DNA from: Paraburkholderia ferrariae NBRC 106233
GTDB lineage: Bacteria > Pseudomonadota > Gammaproteobacteria > Burkholderiales > Burkholderiaceae
Assembly: GCF_000685035.1 (NCBI RefSeq)
Contig: NZ_BAYB01000009.1
Span: 1-64,000 of the forward strand
Direction of reading: 5' to 3'
Length of the DNA: 64,000 bases
In this document: positions 32,572 to 41,232 of the stretch, piece after piece
How positions within the stretch are numbered: the first letter of the stretch is position 1
Layout of the letters: the number at the start of each line of letters is the position of its first letter
Position numbers and translations under genes: made by a program
The notes under the pieces: generated by a model
The model's input: only the letters and a program-made list of their open reading frames with translations
Databases searched by the model: none
Told to the model about the DNA's origin: nothing

Positions 32572-34518
32572 ATGAAATCGATAAAAAACCCGCGTGGGTT
32601 TGCTCGCCTTCTCGCGAGCAGCATGCTGTCGGTTGGCCTGGCTGCTTGCGGCGGCAGTAGCACGACTCCGTCGGGCGCCCCCCAAGCCGCAGCGCTCAAT
32701 GTCAACGAAACCGTCTCCACCTCCGCCGTGACGGTCGGCAGTCCTGTGACCTGGACGGTGGCGATGAGCAACAGCGGCAATGCCGCGACGACCAGCGCGG
32801 CAACGCTGCTCATCAACGTGCCGACGGCCCTGTCCGGTTTGTCGGTCGTGCCGGCTGGCGCGAGTTGCAACGCCGCCGGCGGTACGATGACCTGTACGAT
32901 CCCGGCCGGCTTCGCGGCAGGCGCGTCAGCGAGCGTAACGTTCTCGGGCACGACGACCGCCACCGGGACGCTGACCAGTTCGGTGCAGCCCTCGGGTGAT
33001 GCTGCGGCGGCCTGCGACTCGACGGCCGACTGCAGTACGACGACCACTGTCAACGCGCTGCCGAACGTGACCATCAACTCTGCCGTCAATTCAACTAACG
33101 TACTCGTCGGCACGCCCGTCAACTGGACAATCACTGCGACGAACTCCGGCGGCCCGACGACCTCGCCGATCACGGTGACCGACACCTGGCCCGCGAGTGG
33201 TATCGGCATCGTCACGGTCACGCCGGCTGGTGCGAGTTGCGCCCCCATCGTCAATGGCAACACGCTGAATTGCACCATTTCACCCGGTCTGACTTCGACG
33301 AACGGCCCGGCGACGATTGCAATCGCGACGACGGCAAGTAGCGCCGGAAGCCTGGTCAACACGGTCAGCCCGGGCACCGGCGCAACCTGCTCGTCTGGAG
33401 CAGCATGCACGACAACCACCTCGGCCTCCGTCCCGGTGGCGCCCAATGTCACGGTTAGCAGTAGCGTCAACGAAACAAGCGGCCTCGTCGGCAGCGCGAT
33501 CGCATGGACTCTGACGGCGACGAACTCGGGCGCCGGCGCTTCGACCGCGCCGATCACGCTGACCGACATCTTGCCCGCCGCGGACATTGGCAGCATCACG
33601 GTTACGCCGGCGGGTGCGACCTGTACCTCGATCACCGGCAACACGCTGACCTGCACGATCCCGGCCGGCCTTGCGGCCAACGGCGGTACGGCCAGCGTGG
33701 TCGTCGCGACGACGGCGACCGCTGTGGGTACGCTCGTCAATACGGTTGCGCCCGGTTCCGGCGCAAGCTGCACTAGCACCGCGAACTGCACGTCGACGAC
33801 GACCATCAGTTCGGGCAGCCAGATCGCAGGGAGTTGTGGCCTGATGACCAACGCCACCACGCTAAACAACGACTTCGGCGGTTCGACGGGTGCGATGGTG
33901 GGCCTGACTGGCCTTGGCACGACTTCGTCTGCTGGTCCCGACAGCAGTAACTATCTGGTCGGCATGGGAACGTCGGGCGACCCGGTCACGATCGAAAGCT
34001 GGCCCGGTACGTATAACGGCCCCGCCAGCGGCACGATGGTCGTGGCACAAAGCGGGCAGTTCATTTGCGCAAGCCAGAACGCCACTAGCGCGTCGTTGAC
34101 CGGAGCGAGCTCGACGGTCAAGTACACATCGGACCTGACGAACCCAACGTCCGGCTCGCCGACCAGCCTTGCCGGCAATATCCAGATATCCAAGGCTCAA
34201 AATAACCCTGGTTTTGTGATGTTCAATCTTCCCAGTCTGAGCAACTTCAGCTTCGAGTTCTTCCGCGCGGGATCGAACGGCTATCGGCTCGACTACTCGA
34301 CCGACGGTACGACGTGGAACAACATCGTAACAACCTCGACTTCGCGCGCGGCGTGCACGAGCGATGTCTGCGATGAGACCGATCTCTTGACGACTTCACC
34401 ATCAGGCGCGACGTCGTTTACGGCGACTACGCCAATTACAGTACCGGTGCTGTTGCGCCTCGAGAATATCAACACAAGCGGCACGATGGTCATCCAGAAA
34501 CTCATGATCCAGCCGTAA
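32572..34518 (+). CDS. Lipoprotein with three DUF11-type repeats and a C-terminal ligand-binding-like domain
   Basis: This 648-residue protein has a lipobox GLAAC near residue 22. It then has three repeats of about 117 residues, each starting with a pattern like NVTVSSSVNETSGLVGSAIAWT and ending with a CT-rich strand pair. This is the DUF11/CARDB-like immunoglobulin fold used as a surface stalk. The last 220 residues form a separate domain with RAGSNGYRLDYSTDGTTWNN, which resembles a jelly-roll carbohydrate-binding module. The ATG at 32572 is preferred over earlier frame starts. It follows the GH28 lipoprotein by 111 bases, and the two probably work together at the cell surface. Confidence 0.75.
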   Translation: MKSIKNPRGFARLLASSMLSVGLAACGGSSTTPSGAPQAAALNVNETVSTSAVTVGSPVTWTVAMSNSGNAATTSAATLLINVPTALSGLSVVPAGASCNAAGGTMTCTIPAGFAAGASASVTFSGTTTATGTLTSSVQPSGDAAAACDSTADCSTTTTVNALPNVTINSAVNSTNVLVGTPVNWTITATNSGGPTTSPITVTDTWPASGIGIVTVTPAGASCAPIVNGNTLNCTISPGLTSTNGPATIAIATTASSAGSLVNTVSPGTGATCSSGAACTTTTSASVPVAPNVTVSSSVNETSGLVGSAIAWTLTATNSGAGASTAPITLTDILPAADIGSITVTPAGATCTSITGNTLTCTIPAGLAANGGTASVVVATTATAVGTLVNTVAPGSGASCTSTANCTSTTTISSGSQIAGSCGLMTNATTLNNDFGGSTGAMVGLTGLGTTSSAGPDSSNYLVGMGTSGDPVTIESWPGTYNGPASGTMVVAQSGQFICASQNATSASLTGASSTVKYTSDLTNPTSGSPTSLAGNIQISKAQNNPGFVMFNLPSLSNFSFEFFRAGSNGYRLDYSTDGTTWNNIVTTSTSRAACTSDVCDETDLLTTSPSGATSFTATTPITVPVLLRLENINTSGTMVIQKLMIQP

Positions 34519-34527
34519 GATGCCTTG

Positions 34528-34545
34528 GGGGCGATTGCCCCTTTC
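34528..34545 (+). terminator. Weak stem-loop after the DUF11 lipoprotein gene
   Basis: GGGGC/GCCCC with a 4-base loop is followed by TTT only, nine bases after the stop codon. Confidence 0.35.
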
Positions 34546-34642
34546 CCGGCCCCCTCTCGCTACCGACCCGCATGCCGGGCGATGTGGAAAGGGGGCAGTC
34601 TGATTACTGGAGTGCACCCCTCATCCAATACAAGTCTGAGTA

Positions 34643-35161
34643 CTAGTTCGGAAGCAGTCCGGAGTCGATATGCAAGCCGACGATCTGCCACTTCCCGCGG
34701 TAACGCATCACGATTTCAACTTGCGCTGGACCGCCTGTTGCGAATTGCGCGTTGAATACGTAGCGCTGAATCATCCCGTCATGGGGTTCAGGCACCGTAA
34801 CCGGAGCGGGATTCGCCATCGGGTTCTTGCCTGGGAGCGGCGGCCCATTGTCGCTGACCGGTGCGCTCAGCGTCTTGAGCTTGCCGAGCTTCGCATTAAG
34901 GCGCGCATAGCTGTTCGGCAATTCCTGGCGCACGAACGGCGTCAGGATTTCAGGCGCCGCCCGCTTCATCATCTCGCGCGCGTCCCACGTTCCGGCGATG
35001 GCGCGCACGCTGGCGGCGGCAAAGGCCGGTGCATTTTGATCGAGCGTGGCTTCCTTGTCCGAGACAGGCGTTTGCGTCAACGCTTCGGCAGTTGCGGGAA
35101 CAACGACGGCTAGCGTCAGGGCCAGCAATGCGCCCGGAGCGGAGAGAAAAAACTGCTTCAT
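34643..35161 (-). CDS. Exported protein of unknown function (possibly NTF2-like/DUF4019-type)
   Basis: This 172-residue protein has a signal peptide (MKQFFLSAPGALLALTLAVV) cleaved near EAL. The mature region has a helix-rich first half with REMMKRAAPEILTPFVRQEL and a strand-rich second half ending GKWQIVGLHIDSGLLPN. That order resembles small NTF2-like/DUF4019 periplasmic proteins, but I cannot confirm the family. It is convergent with the DUF11 lipoprotein gene, alone on its strand, and next to a long non-coding region. Confidence 0.6.
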   Translation of the reverse strand: MKQFFLSAPGALLALTLAVVVPATAEALTQTPVSDKEATLDQNAPAFAAASVRAIAGTWDAREMMKRAAPEILTPFVRQELPNSYARLNAKLGKLKTLSAPVSDNGPPLPGKNPMANPAPVTVPEPHDGMIQRYVFNAQFATGGPAQVEIVMRYRGKWQIVGLHIDSGLLPN

Positions 35162-35822
35162 GAAGGCATGCCCTGGAGTCGGGGTATCGGTTTGAACAAG
35201 CCTTTATTTTCCAATAAGCAGCGCTGCGTGGCGAGTGTTTCCGCGTTTCGAACGACAAGGCAAACCGATGCCGGAAACGGTCAGAACACAAGGCGGAGCA
35301 AAGCCGCGCTACTGTTCTGCAAAACTCGCTGCAACTCTATCTACATAGCCAGGCGCATGTATAAGGAGCGACACTGATTTTTTCGCTATTGCCGCTGACA
35401 CTTTGCGCGAAAGCCCCCCCGGAGGGCTCGTAGTTCGGCCAGACTGAACATCCTGACGTGCGTGCAGCAGACGAAGTTTTGAGTACCCACTGGCGAGCAA
35501 CGCACTGGCTATGGCCGCGCAACTTCCGGATCGTCACTCCGGGACGGCGAAGCCCGCCCCTTCCTGCTCGCGAACGCATCGTCGCAACAAGCCCTTCCCG
35601 CAGATCGCCTGACCGATCCCATCAGCGCCGGTGGTAACCACGGCCGTGCCGCTCTCCACCTGATCGCTCACTGCTCCCACGTACACCCGGCGCACCGCGA
35701 TGCAAACGGTCGTTTAAATCTTGTTATAATTGGTAATAAGTTCCAGAGCAAAAGTTTGACTAATGATCAAACCGGCGGTCGAACACGCGGCGTAACGGCT
35801 TGCGCCTTCAGATATCGGAAGC
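35162..35822. other. Long non-coding region upstream of fliD
   Basis: No open frame here resembles a protein, and no tRNA or repeat array is visible. An AT-rich patch around 35,710-35,760 contains TATAAT-like hexamers. The sigma-28 promoter of fliD follows at 35823. The rest may be the remains of decayed genes too changed to name. Confidence 0.5.
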
Positions 35823-35849
35823 TAAAGCTTTCGTTTTCCTTGCCGTTAG
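35823..35849 (+). promoter_or_regulatory. Sigma-28 (FliA) promoter of fliD
   Basis: TAAAGCTT (35823-35830), an 11-base spacer and GCCGTTAG (35842-35849) match the flagellar sigma-28 consensus TAAAGTTT-N11-GCCGATAA at 13 of 16 positions with exact spacing. Transcription would start near 35,857, about 100 bases before the fliD start codon. Confidence 0.75.
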
Positions 35850-35955
35850 CTGTATGTAGGATTTCGAGCGCACCCTTTTTGATAAGCGGAGCACCCGCCC
35901 GTCCCGGTGCGAACCAGATCGCGTTCAGACAGGCCAACCATTACGCGGAGTTTTC

Positions 35956-37524
35956 ATGGCAACCATCGGTGGAACCTCTTCCGTCACCAGCGGCTTGACC
36001 GCCCAGCAGGCGGCCGATCAGGCGAAGGCGGCAGCACAGAGCGCACTTCAACAGGCGGCGCAGTCCATCATCGGCGGATCGACGGGCAATAGCTCGATGA
36101 ACGTGCAGGCGCTGGTCTCCGCGCTCGTGACCGCCAAGGTTGCCGGCCAGACAGCCACGCTGACCGCGAGAACCACCGCTGCCAACGCGCAGATTTCCGC
36201 CTTCGGCCAGTTGTCCGCTTCGCTTTCGGGCTTGCAGGTCGCGCTCGCCCCGCTCTTCAACGGTTCGATGCTCACGTCGTTTACGGCCACCACGAGCGGC
36301 ACCGGCATCACGGCCAGCGCCGGCAACGGCGCCGTGGCCGGCACCTACGCGCTCGACGTGACGCAGATCGCGAGCGCGCACAGCCTCACGTCGAGCGCGT
36401 TCGACGCGAAGAGCGCCGCTTCGCTGGGAACGGGGGCGCTCACGATCCAGGTGGGTTCGCAGTCCATGACGATCAACGTCAACGCATCGAACAACAGCCT
36501 GAGCGGGATCGCTTCGGCCATCAATTCGGCGAACGACAACCCCGGGCTCAAGGCATCGGTCATCAACGGCTCGAACGGCCAGCACCTCGTGCTGACCGCC
36601 ACGGCCACGGGCGCGGCCAACACGATCAGCGTCACGCCGAACGACACGTCGAGCGATGCGCTCAAGAGCCTCGCCGTCAAGACGACACCGGCGAGCAACA
36701 CGACGCCCGACAGCAAGTCGACGCTCACGCAGCCCGGCTCCCTGTGGAGCCAGACGTCCTATGCGCTCGACGCGCAATTCACGGTGAACGGCGCCGCGGC
36801 AACGAGTGCCAGCAACAACGTGACGGGTGTCATCAATGGCCTGACGTTGAGCCTGACCTCGGCGGCGGTGGATACGAGCGGCAAGGGCACAAGCGCGCAG
36901 ACGATCACGGTTGCAGCCGACACGGCGACGCAAGTCTCGAACATCAGCAGCTTCGTCACCGCCTACAACTCGCTGGTGGGCACCGTGAGCACGCTGACCG
37001 CATTCAACAAGGGCGCGGCGGCCGGCCAGCAGGGTTCCACGTTGCTGGGCGACCCGCTTGTGAACAACCTGCGGGAGGCGCTGGGCAATATCGTCGGCGG
37101 CTCGGTGGCCAGTTCCGGTGTGCGCAGCACGCTGGGCGCGCTCGGCATTACGCTGGGAGACAACGGCAAGCTATCGCTCGATTCGGCCAAGCTCACGAGT
37201 GCGGTGCAGAACAATCCGTCGCAGGTGGGCGCGGTATTCAACCTGACGAACGGCATCGGCAAGCAGCTCAATTCGGCCATCAAGCCGTATACGCAAACGG
37301 GCGGCCTGATCGATTCCCGCACTAACGCGGCGACGGCGAACCTGAACGACGTCACGAGCCAGAGCAAGGCGTTGACCACCTACAGCAACCAGTTGACCGC
37401 GCGTTATAACGCCGAATTTACGGCCTTGAACACGCTGATGTCGACGACGAACAACAACACCCAGTACCTGACGGCATTGTTTGGCGGTGCGAATAATTCC
37501 GGCACGTTCAACAAGTCCAGGTAA
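35956..37524 (+). CDS. fliD: Flagellar filament cap protein FliD
   Basis: This 522-residue protein has a FliD N-terminal domain around residues 48-145 (MNVQALVSALVTAKVAGQ onward) and a long FliD C-terminal domain with GSTLLGDPLVNNLREAL and STLGALGITLGDNGKLSLD. It ends in helices that form the cap legs. FliD caps the growing filament and folds flagellin. The extra 45 Ala/Gln-rich residues before the N-domain are unusual compared with the common MATISSLG start. No flagellin or fliS/fliT gene lies nearby, so this is an orphan copy under its own sigma-28 promoter. Confidence 0.9.
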   Translation: MATIGGTSSVTSGLTAQQAADQAKAAAQSALQQAAQSIIGGSTGNSSMNVQALVSALVTAKVAGQTATLTARTTAANAQISAFGQLSASLSGLQVALAPLFNGSMLTSFTATTSGTGITASAGNGAVAGTYALDVTQIASAHSLTSSAFDAKSAASLGTGALTIQVGSQSMTINVNASNNSLSGIASAINSANDNPGLKASVINGSNGQHLVLTATATGAANTISVTPNDTSSDALKSLAVKTTPASNTTPDSKSTLTQPGSLWSQTSYALDAQFTVNGAAATSASNNVTGVINGLTLSLTSAAVDTSGKGTSAQTITVAADTATQVSNISSFVTAYNSLVGTVSTLTAFNKGAAAGQQGSTLLGDPLVNNLREALGNIVGGSVASSGVRSTLGALGITLGDNGKLSLDSAKLTSAVQNNPSQVGAVFNLTNGIGKQLNSAIKPYTQTGGLIDSRTNAATANLNDVTSQSKALTTYSNQLTARYNAEFTALNTLMSTTNNNTQYLTALFGGANNSGTFNKSR

Positions 37525-37554
37525 CCTGTTCAGCCAGGTTCGCTCAGGCTTGCG

Positions 37555-37785
37555 GACGCATGCCCACGCGGGCCATCAGCGTCGGATTGCCGCCCATACG
37601 CGGGACATTTCCGCCATCGGCACGAGCGGTGCGAGCGCATAGTGGTGGTAGTGCAGCGCACACTGCCCCGCGCCATTTCCATCGGCAGACTGCCGTCGTC
37701 CCGAATGTCGTTCACGCCTTTCTGGTAGAGGGTCTGCGCGGCTTCGAGCAGCGCGTCCTCGTCGATCACGGAATGCGCCGGGTCG
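37555..37785 (-). pseudogene. Remnant of an alginate-lyase-family gene
   Basis: One minus-strand frame (about 37769-37665) encodes VIDEDALLEAAQTLYQKG and then DDGSLPMEMARG. The adjoining frame (about 37665-37603) continues exactly there with QCALHYHHYALAPLVPMAE. Joined, they give the 'LPxEMARG-xxALHYHxYALAPLV' pattern of periplasmic alginate lyases (PF05426 type). The frameshift is at about 37665. The N-terminal half and true C-terminus are missing, and a third frame carries the last 17 codons. It is a decayed fragment between fliD and the redoxin gene. The family call is from memory of the motif. Confidence 0.5.
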
Positions 37786-37833
37786 GGCCGCTTCAGCCTC
37801 CCGCTCAAAGCCCCCATCCCCGCCTCGATTTTT

Positions 37834-37848
37834 GTATCCCAACGTATC
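37834..37848. promoter_or_regulatory. GTATC direct-repeat box upstream of the redoxin gene
   Basis: GTATCCCAACGTATC holds two GTATC half-sites ten bases apart. A reversed GATACAA follows at 37862-37868. The box lies 108 bases before the redoxin start. A near-identical box stands before the GFA/two-component operon at 41233, which suggests that the response regulator encoded between them binds both. Confidence 0.55.
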
Positions 37849-37955
37849 GGCGAGGGACTACGATACAAGCGGACTCGCCGGCGCCCTTTCCTGACAAATG
37901 CCGAATACTTCGCGGCGTTCAAATACGGCTGACGCTCACTCACGGAGGTATCGCC

Positions 37956-38525
37956 ATGTTGAACCGACTCAGGATTGCAACCGTCACCGCAAGCGCAGCG
38001 GCAGCCGCCTTGCTGGCCGCCCTCGCTTTCGCCGGTGTTTCATCACAGGAAACTCAGGATAGCCAGGAAAGCGCGGCGCTCTCGCTCGGCGCGCCCGCCC
38101 CGGAGTTCAGAGGCATCGATCACTGGCTCAACGGCGCGCCGCTGAGCCTTGCGCAACTGCGCGGCAAAGTCGTGCTGGTGGACTTCTGGACCTTCGACTG
38201 CATCAACTGTGCGCATACGCTGCCGCACGTGCAGGGCTGGTACGACAAATACCGCGACAAGGGCCTGGTGGTGATCGGTGTCCATACGCCCGAATACGCG
38301 TCCGAGCGCGATACGGGCAACGTGGCGCAGGCCATCAAGCGCGACGGCATTACTTACCCCGTCGCGCAGGACAACCAGTACGCCACATGGAACGCCTACG
38401 GCAACCAGTACTGGCCCGCCTTCTATCTGCTCGACCAGAAGGGCAACCTCGTCTATACGCACTTTGGCGAGGGAAGCTATGCGCAGACGGAGCAACGCAT
38501 CCGTGCCCTGCTCGGACTGTCGTGA
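37956..38525 (+). CDS. Exported thioredoxin-like protein (TlpA/DipZ C-terminal type)
   Basis: This 189-residue protein has a signal peptide (MLNRLRIATVTASAAAAAL) and a periplasmic thioredoxin fold with the redox motif CINC in FWTFDCINCAHTLPHV. The fold has the long insert of TlpA-type redoxins and ends with WPAFYLLDQKGNLVY, which contains the cis-proline region. It probably reduces or isomerises disulfides in periplasmic proteins or guards against peroxides. A GGAGG site precedes the ATG. It converges with the sensor-kinase gene, with a perfect GC-rich hairpin between them, and carries the same regulatory box as the GFA-regulator operon. Confidence 0.85.
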   Translation: MLNRLRIATVTASAAAAALLAALAFAGVSSQETQDSQESAALSLGAPAPEFRGIDHWLNGAPLSLAQLRGKVVLVDFWTFDCINCAHTLPHVQGWYDKYRDKGLVVIGVHTPEYASERDTGNVAQAIKRDGITYPVAQDNQYATWNAYGNQYWPAFYLLDQKGNLVYTHFGEGSYAQTEQRIRALLGLS

Positions 38526-38540
38526 TCAACGCATGGAAAC

Positions 38541-38564
38541 CGCCGCGGGCGCATGCCCGCGGCG
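38541..38564. terminator. GC-rich hairpin between convergent genes
   Basis: A perfect 10-bp stem, CGCCGCGGGC and its complement with a GCAT loop, lies between the redoxin and sensor-kinase stops. There is no T tract on either side, so it may act as a bidirectional but weak terminator. Confidence 0.5.
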
Positions 38565-38574
38565 CGTCGAAACC

Positions 38575-39936
38575 TCATGGGCTTGCGTAGTGTTCCCGCG
38601 CAGCACGTTCGCGCTTCGGCTCGGCTCCCTTGAGCGTCAGCACGGCCTCCAGCCCCCCGCCGCTGCGATTGCGCAGAACGAGCGTGGCATCCATCGAAAG
38701 CGCGAGTTGCCGGCAGATCGCGAGCCCGAGGCCCGTGCCGCCGCTGCTGCGGTTGCGCGACGTTTCGAGGCGGTAGAACGGTTCGAACACGGCTTCGAGC
38801 GACGCCTCGGGAATACCGGGGCCACGGTCGCCCACGCAGATGATCGCGCCGCCATCCGCGGCCAGCGTCACGCCCAGTGTTGCGGAGCCGCCGAATTTCA
38901 GCGCATTGTCCACGAGGTTGCCGATCACGCGGCGCAGCGCCCGCGGCCGGGCGACAACGGCCACGGCCACGCGCTCCGTCCACGCGACGTCCTTGCCCGC
39001 GTCCAGGTAGTCGTACACGAGGCTGTCGAGCAACGCATCGAGATCGATCCGGCAAGCCGGTTCGTTGGCGCCGTGCAGGGTCCGCGCATACGTCACGCCT
39101 TCCTTCACGAGGTTTTCCATCTCCAGCAGGTCCTGGCGCAGTTTCGCGCTTTGCTCGTTGTCGTCCATGACGTCCACCCGCAACCGCATGCGCGTAATCG
39201 GCGTTTGCAGATCGTGTGAAATGGCCGCAAGTATCTGCACGCGCTCGGCCGTGTAGGCCGCAATGCGGTCCTGCATGGCGTTGAACGCGCGCGCCGCGAG
39301 CGTCACTTCGGAAGGGCCGGTTTCGGGCAGACGCGTGCCCTTGAGATCGGGGCCGAGCGTGTCGGCCGCACGCGCGAGCTGCGCCAGCGGCCGGGTTGCC
39401 AGACGCACCACCAGCCAGCAGCAGCCGATCATCACCGCAAGCTGCACCACCAGCACGATCGGCAGCCAGCGCGAAAGCGGGACGCTCGACATCGGATGAA
39501 AATCGATGGTGAGCGGCGTGCCGTCCGTAAGTTTAAGGTGCGCCTGGAAGTGTTCGCTGCTGTCCGGAATCGCGTTGGTCGCGACCGTGTAGGTGCGTCC
39601 GATGCCATCGGTGATCGAACGCGCGAAGCGTTGGGAAAGCGCTTCGTCCACCGGGCGGCCGGGCTCGCCGGGGCCGAGTATGAACGTGTAGCTGCGGCGT
39701 GAGAGCCGCGGCAGCCAGCGCTCGCGTTCTGCGGGAGAAAGACGGTCGAGCAGCGCCACCGAACTGGCAACCTCGCGCTCCACGTAGCCTGTCATGACGT
39801 TGACCGTCGCCTCGTCGCGCTCGGTCATCGTGATCCAGAACGACATCAGTTGCGCGAGCGCGAGGCCCACGCAAAAAATCACGGCAAGGCGCACGAACAG
39901 GCTGCGCGGCCAGTGCCAGCCCGAAGGCGCCCTCAT
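38575..39936 (-). CDS. Sensor histidine kinase of a two-component system
   Basis: This 453-residue inner-membrane protein has a first membrane helix near residues 12-32, a periplasmic domain of about 130 residues, a second helix near 160-180 and a HAMP linker. These are followed by an H-box AAISHDLQTPITRMRL and a catalytic ATPase domain with NLVDNALKFG, DRGPGIPE, FEPFYRLE and GGTGLGLAIC. It phosphorylates the response regulator whose gene overlaps it by four bases. The periplasmic domain is of the generic small sensor type found in OmpR-linked kinases. The signal is unknown. Confidence 0.93.
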   Translation of the reverse strand: MRAPSGWHWPRSLFVRLAVIFCVGLALAQLMSFWITMTERDEATVNVMTGYVEREVASSVALLDRLSPAERERWLPRLSRRSYTFILGPGEPGRPVDEALSQRFARSITDGIGRTYTVATNAIPDSSEHFQAHLKLTDGTPLTIDFHPMSSVPLSRWLPIVLVVQLAVMIGCCWLVVRLATRPLAQLARAADTLGPDLKGTRLPETGPSEVTLAARAFNAMQDRIAAYTAERVQILAAISHDLQTPITRMRLRVDVMDDNEQSAKLRQDLLEMENLVKEGVTYARTLHGANEPACRIDLDALLDSLVYDYLDAGKDVAWTERVAVAVVARPRALRRVIGNLVDNALKFGGSATLGVTLAADGGAIICVGDRGPGIPEASLEAVFEPFYRLETSRNRSSGGTGLGLAICRQLALSMDATLVLRNRSGGGLEAVLTLKGAEPKRERAAREHYASP

Positions 39937-40676
39937 TGCGGCACCTCGACAACGGTGACGGCCGAAGAGAACACATAGCCTTCGTTGCGCAGCGTCTTGA
40001 TGTAGCGCGGCTCGCGCGCCACGTCCTGCAGGCGCTGCCGCAGCCGGCTCACGAGCAGATCGATCGAGCGGTCGAAGACATCGGCCTGGCGGCCCTGGGT
40101 GAGGTTGAGCAACTGATCGCGCGTCAGCACGCGCTGCGGATGATCGAGAAACACGCGCAGCAAGCGGTATTCGGCACCGCTCAGCGCGACCATCGTGCCT
40201 TCGGCGTCCAGCAGATGGCGCGCGGTCGTGTCGAGCCGCCAGTCGCCGAAAGCCAGCATCTGCGCCACTTCCGTGACCTGCATGCCCGGCGGCAGCATGC
40301 GCGCGCGGCGCAGCACCGAACGGATGCGCGCGAACAGCTCGCGCACGGCGAAAGGCTTGGGGATGTAGTCGTCCGCACCCATCTCGAGGCCGACGATCCG
40401 GTCGGTTTCGTCGCCGCGCGCGGTCAGCATGACGACCGGCACCGTGCGGAACTTGCCGGCGCGCAGCTCGCGGCAGAGCACGAGCCCGTCGTCGCCCGGC
40501 ATCATCAGGTCGAGCACGATCAGGTCCGGCGCGCCGAATTCCAGCGCGGCCCGCATCTCGCGGCCATTGGCGGCCAGCGTGACGCGCATGCCGTTCTTCT
40601 CCAGCCAGGCGCCCACGAGTTCCCGGATACCGCGATCGTCATCGACAATCAATATGTGGTCGGTCTTCCCGGTCAT
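39933..40676 (-). CDS. OmpR-family response regulator
   Basis: This 247-residue protein has a receiver domain with the acidic pair VDDD near residues 11-14, the phosphorylated Asp56 in LIVLDLMMPGDDG and the conserved Lys near 108 (PKPFAVREL). It is followed by a winged-helix output domain (RLLRVFLDHPQRVLTRDQLL). It overlaps the kinase gene by four bases downstream and the 43-residue small ORF by four bases upstream. OmpR-type output domains bind direct repeats about ten bases apart, as in the GTATCCCAA(C/T)GTATC boxes upstream of this operon and of the redoxin gene. Confidence 0.93.
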   Translation of the reverse strand: MTGKTDHILIVDDDRGIRELVGAWLEKNGMRVTLAANGREMRAALEFGAPDLIVLDLMMPGDDGLVLCRELRAGKFRTVPVVMLTARGDETDRIVGLEMGADDYIPKPFAVRELFARIRSVLRRARMLPPGMQVTEVAQMLAFGDWRLDTTARHLLDAEGTMVALSGAEYRLLRVFLDHPQRVLTRDQLLNLTQGRQADVFDRSIDLLVSRLRQRLQDVAREPRYIKTLRNEGYVFSSAVTVVEVPQ

Positions 40677-40804
40677 GGACGTCTACCCTCCCGGCGTTTG
40701 CCCGCTAATCCGCTCGACGCGATCAACGAGCAATAAGCGGGATGCGCGATCTCCGCCATGAGGCCCCCGGCGGCAAGGGCGAGTATGGCGATCAGGCGCC
40801 TCAT
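40673..40804 (-). CDS. Small ORF of 43 residues, translationally coupled between GFA and the response regulator
   Basis: This ORF starts at the ATG at 40804, overlapping the GFA stop by ATGA. It ends at 40673, overlapping the response-regulator start by ATGA. The product begins MRRLIAILALAAGGLMAEIA, a basic n-region and a hydrophobic stretch like a signal or membrane helix, and ends in a short basic tail. It contains one Cys. The double four-base overlap argues that it is a real gene, because a chance frame would rarely meet both neighbours so precisely. It could be a small membrane modulator of the sensor kinase or merely a coupling ORF. No family is known. Confidence 0.5.
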   Translation of the reverse strand: MRRLIAILALAAGGLMAEIAHPAYCSLIASSGLAGKRREGRRP

Positions 40805-41172
40805 GCGTCCTCGACGACCGAAAGACTTTGCCCGTCCGATACCGAAAATTCGAGTGCATACGGATCGACGCCTTCGAGGCAGCCGATATTCGCACGCCAG
40901 AGCCCGGGGTCCTTGCGGGTCTGATGGAAGGGATAAATTCCGCAGTGCTTGCAGAAAAAATGCTTCGCCACGCCGGTATTGAACTGATAAAGCGTGAGCG
41001 CCTCCTTGCCCGAGACGATGGTCAGATCGTCGGCGGCAAAAGCGGCGGTCATGAGCGCCCCTTTGCGGCGGCACAGACTGCAGTTGCAGCGAGTCGCGGG
41101 CAGCAGCGGCGTGCGGATTTCGAACTTCACGGCCCCGCAATGGCAAGAGCCTTTCAATAAACCGGCGTTCAT
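40801..41172 (-). CDS. GFA-family (CENP-V fold) zinc-binding protein
   Basis: This 123-residue protein carries the full set of zinc-ligand cysteines of the Gfa family: CHCG near residue 10, CNCSLCRRKG near 30 and CKHCG near 75. The family is named for glutathione-dependent formaldehyde-activating enzyme, though most members are of unknown role and may bind S-glutathione adducts. It is the first gene of an operon with a small ORF, response regulator and sensor kinase, all overlapping by four bases. A GTATC direct-repeat box lies 61-75 bases upstream of the start. Confidence 0.88.
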   Translation of the reverse strand: MNAGLLKGSCHCGAVKFEIRTPLLPATRCNCSLCRRKGALMTAAFAADDLTIVSGKEALTLYQFNTGVAKHFFCKHCGIYPFHQTRKDPGLWRANIGCLEGVDPYALEFSVSDGQSLSVVEDA

Positions 41173-41232
41173 CGGATTTCCTCAATCGAAACAGGCGATA
41201 ACCGGTTTATATCCCAAAGCGCTGCCCCCTAT

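Noticed and set aside
35309..35579. Minus-strand open frames upstream of fliD
   Set aside because: They are short, overlap each other in two frames, have no ribosome site and resemble no protein family I know.
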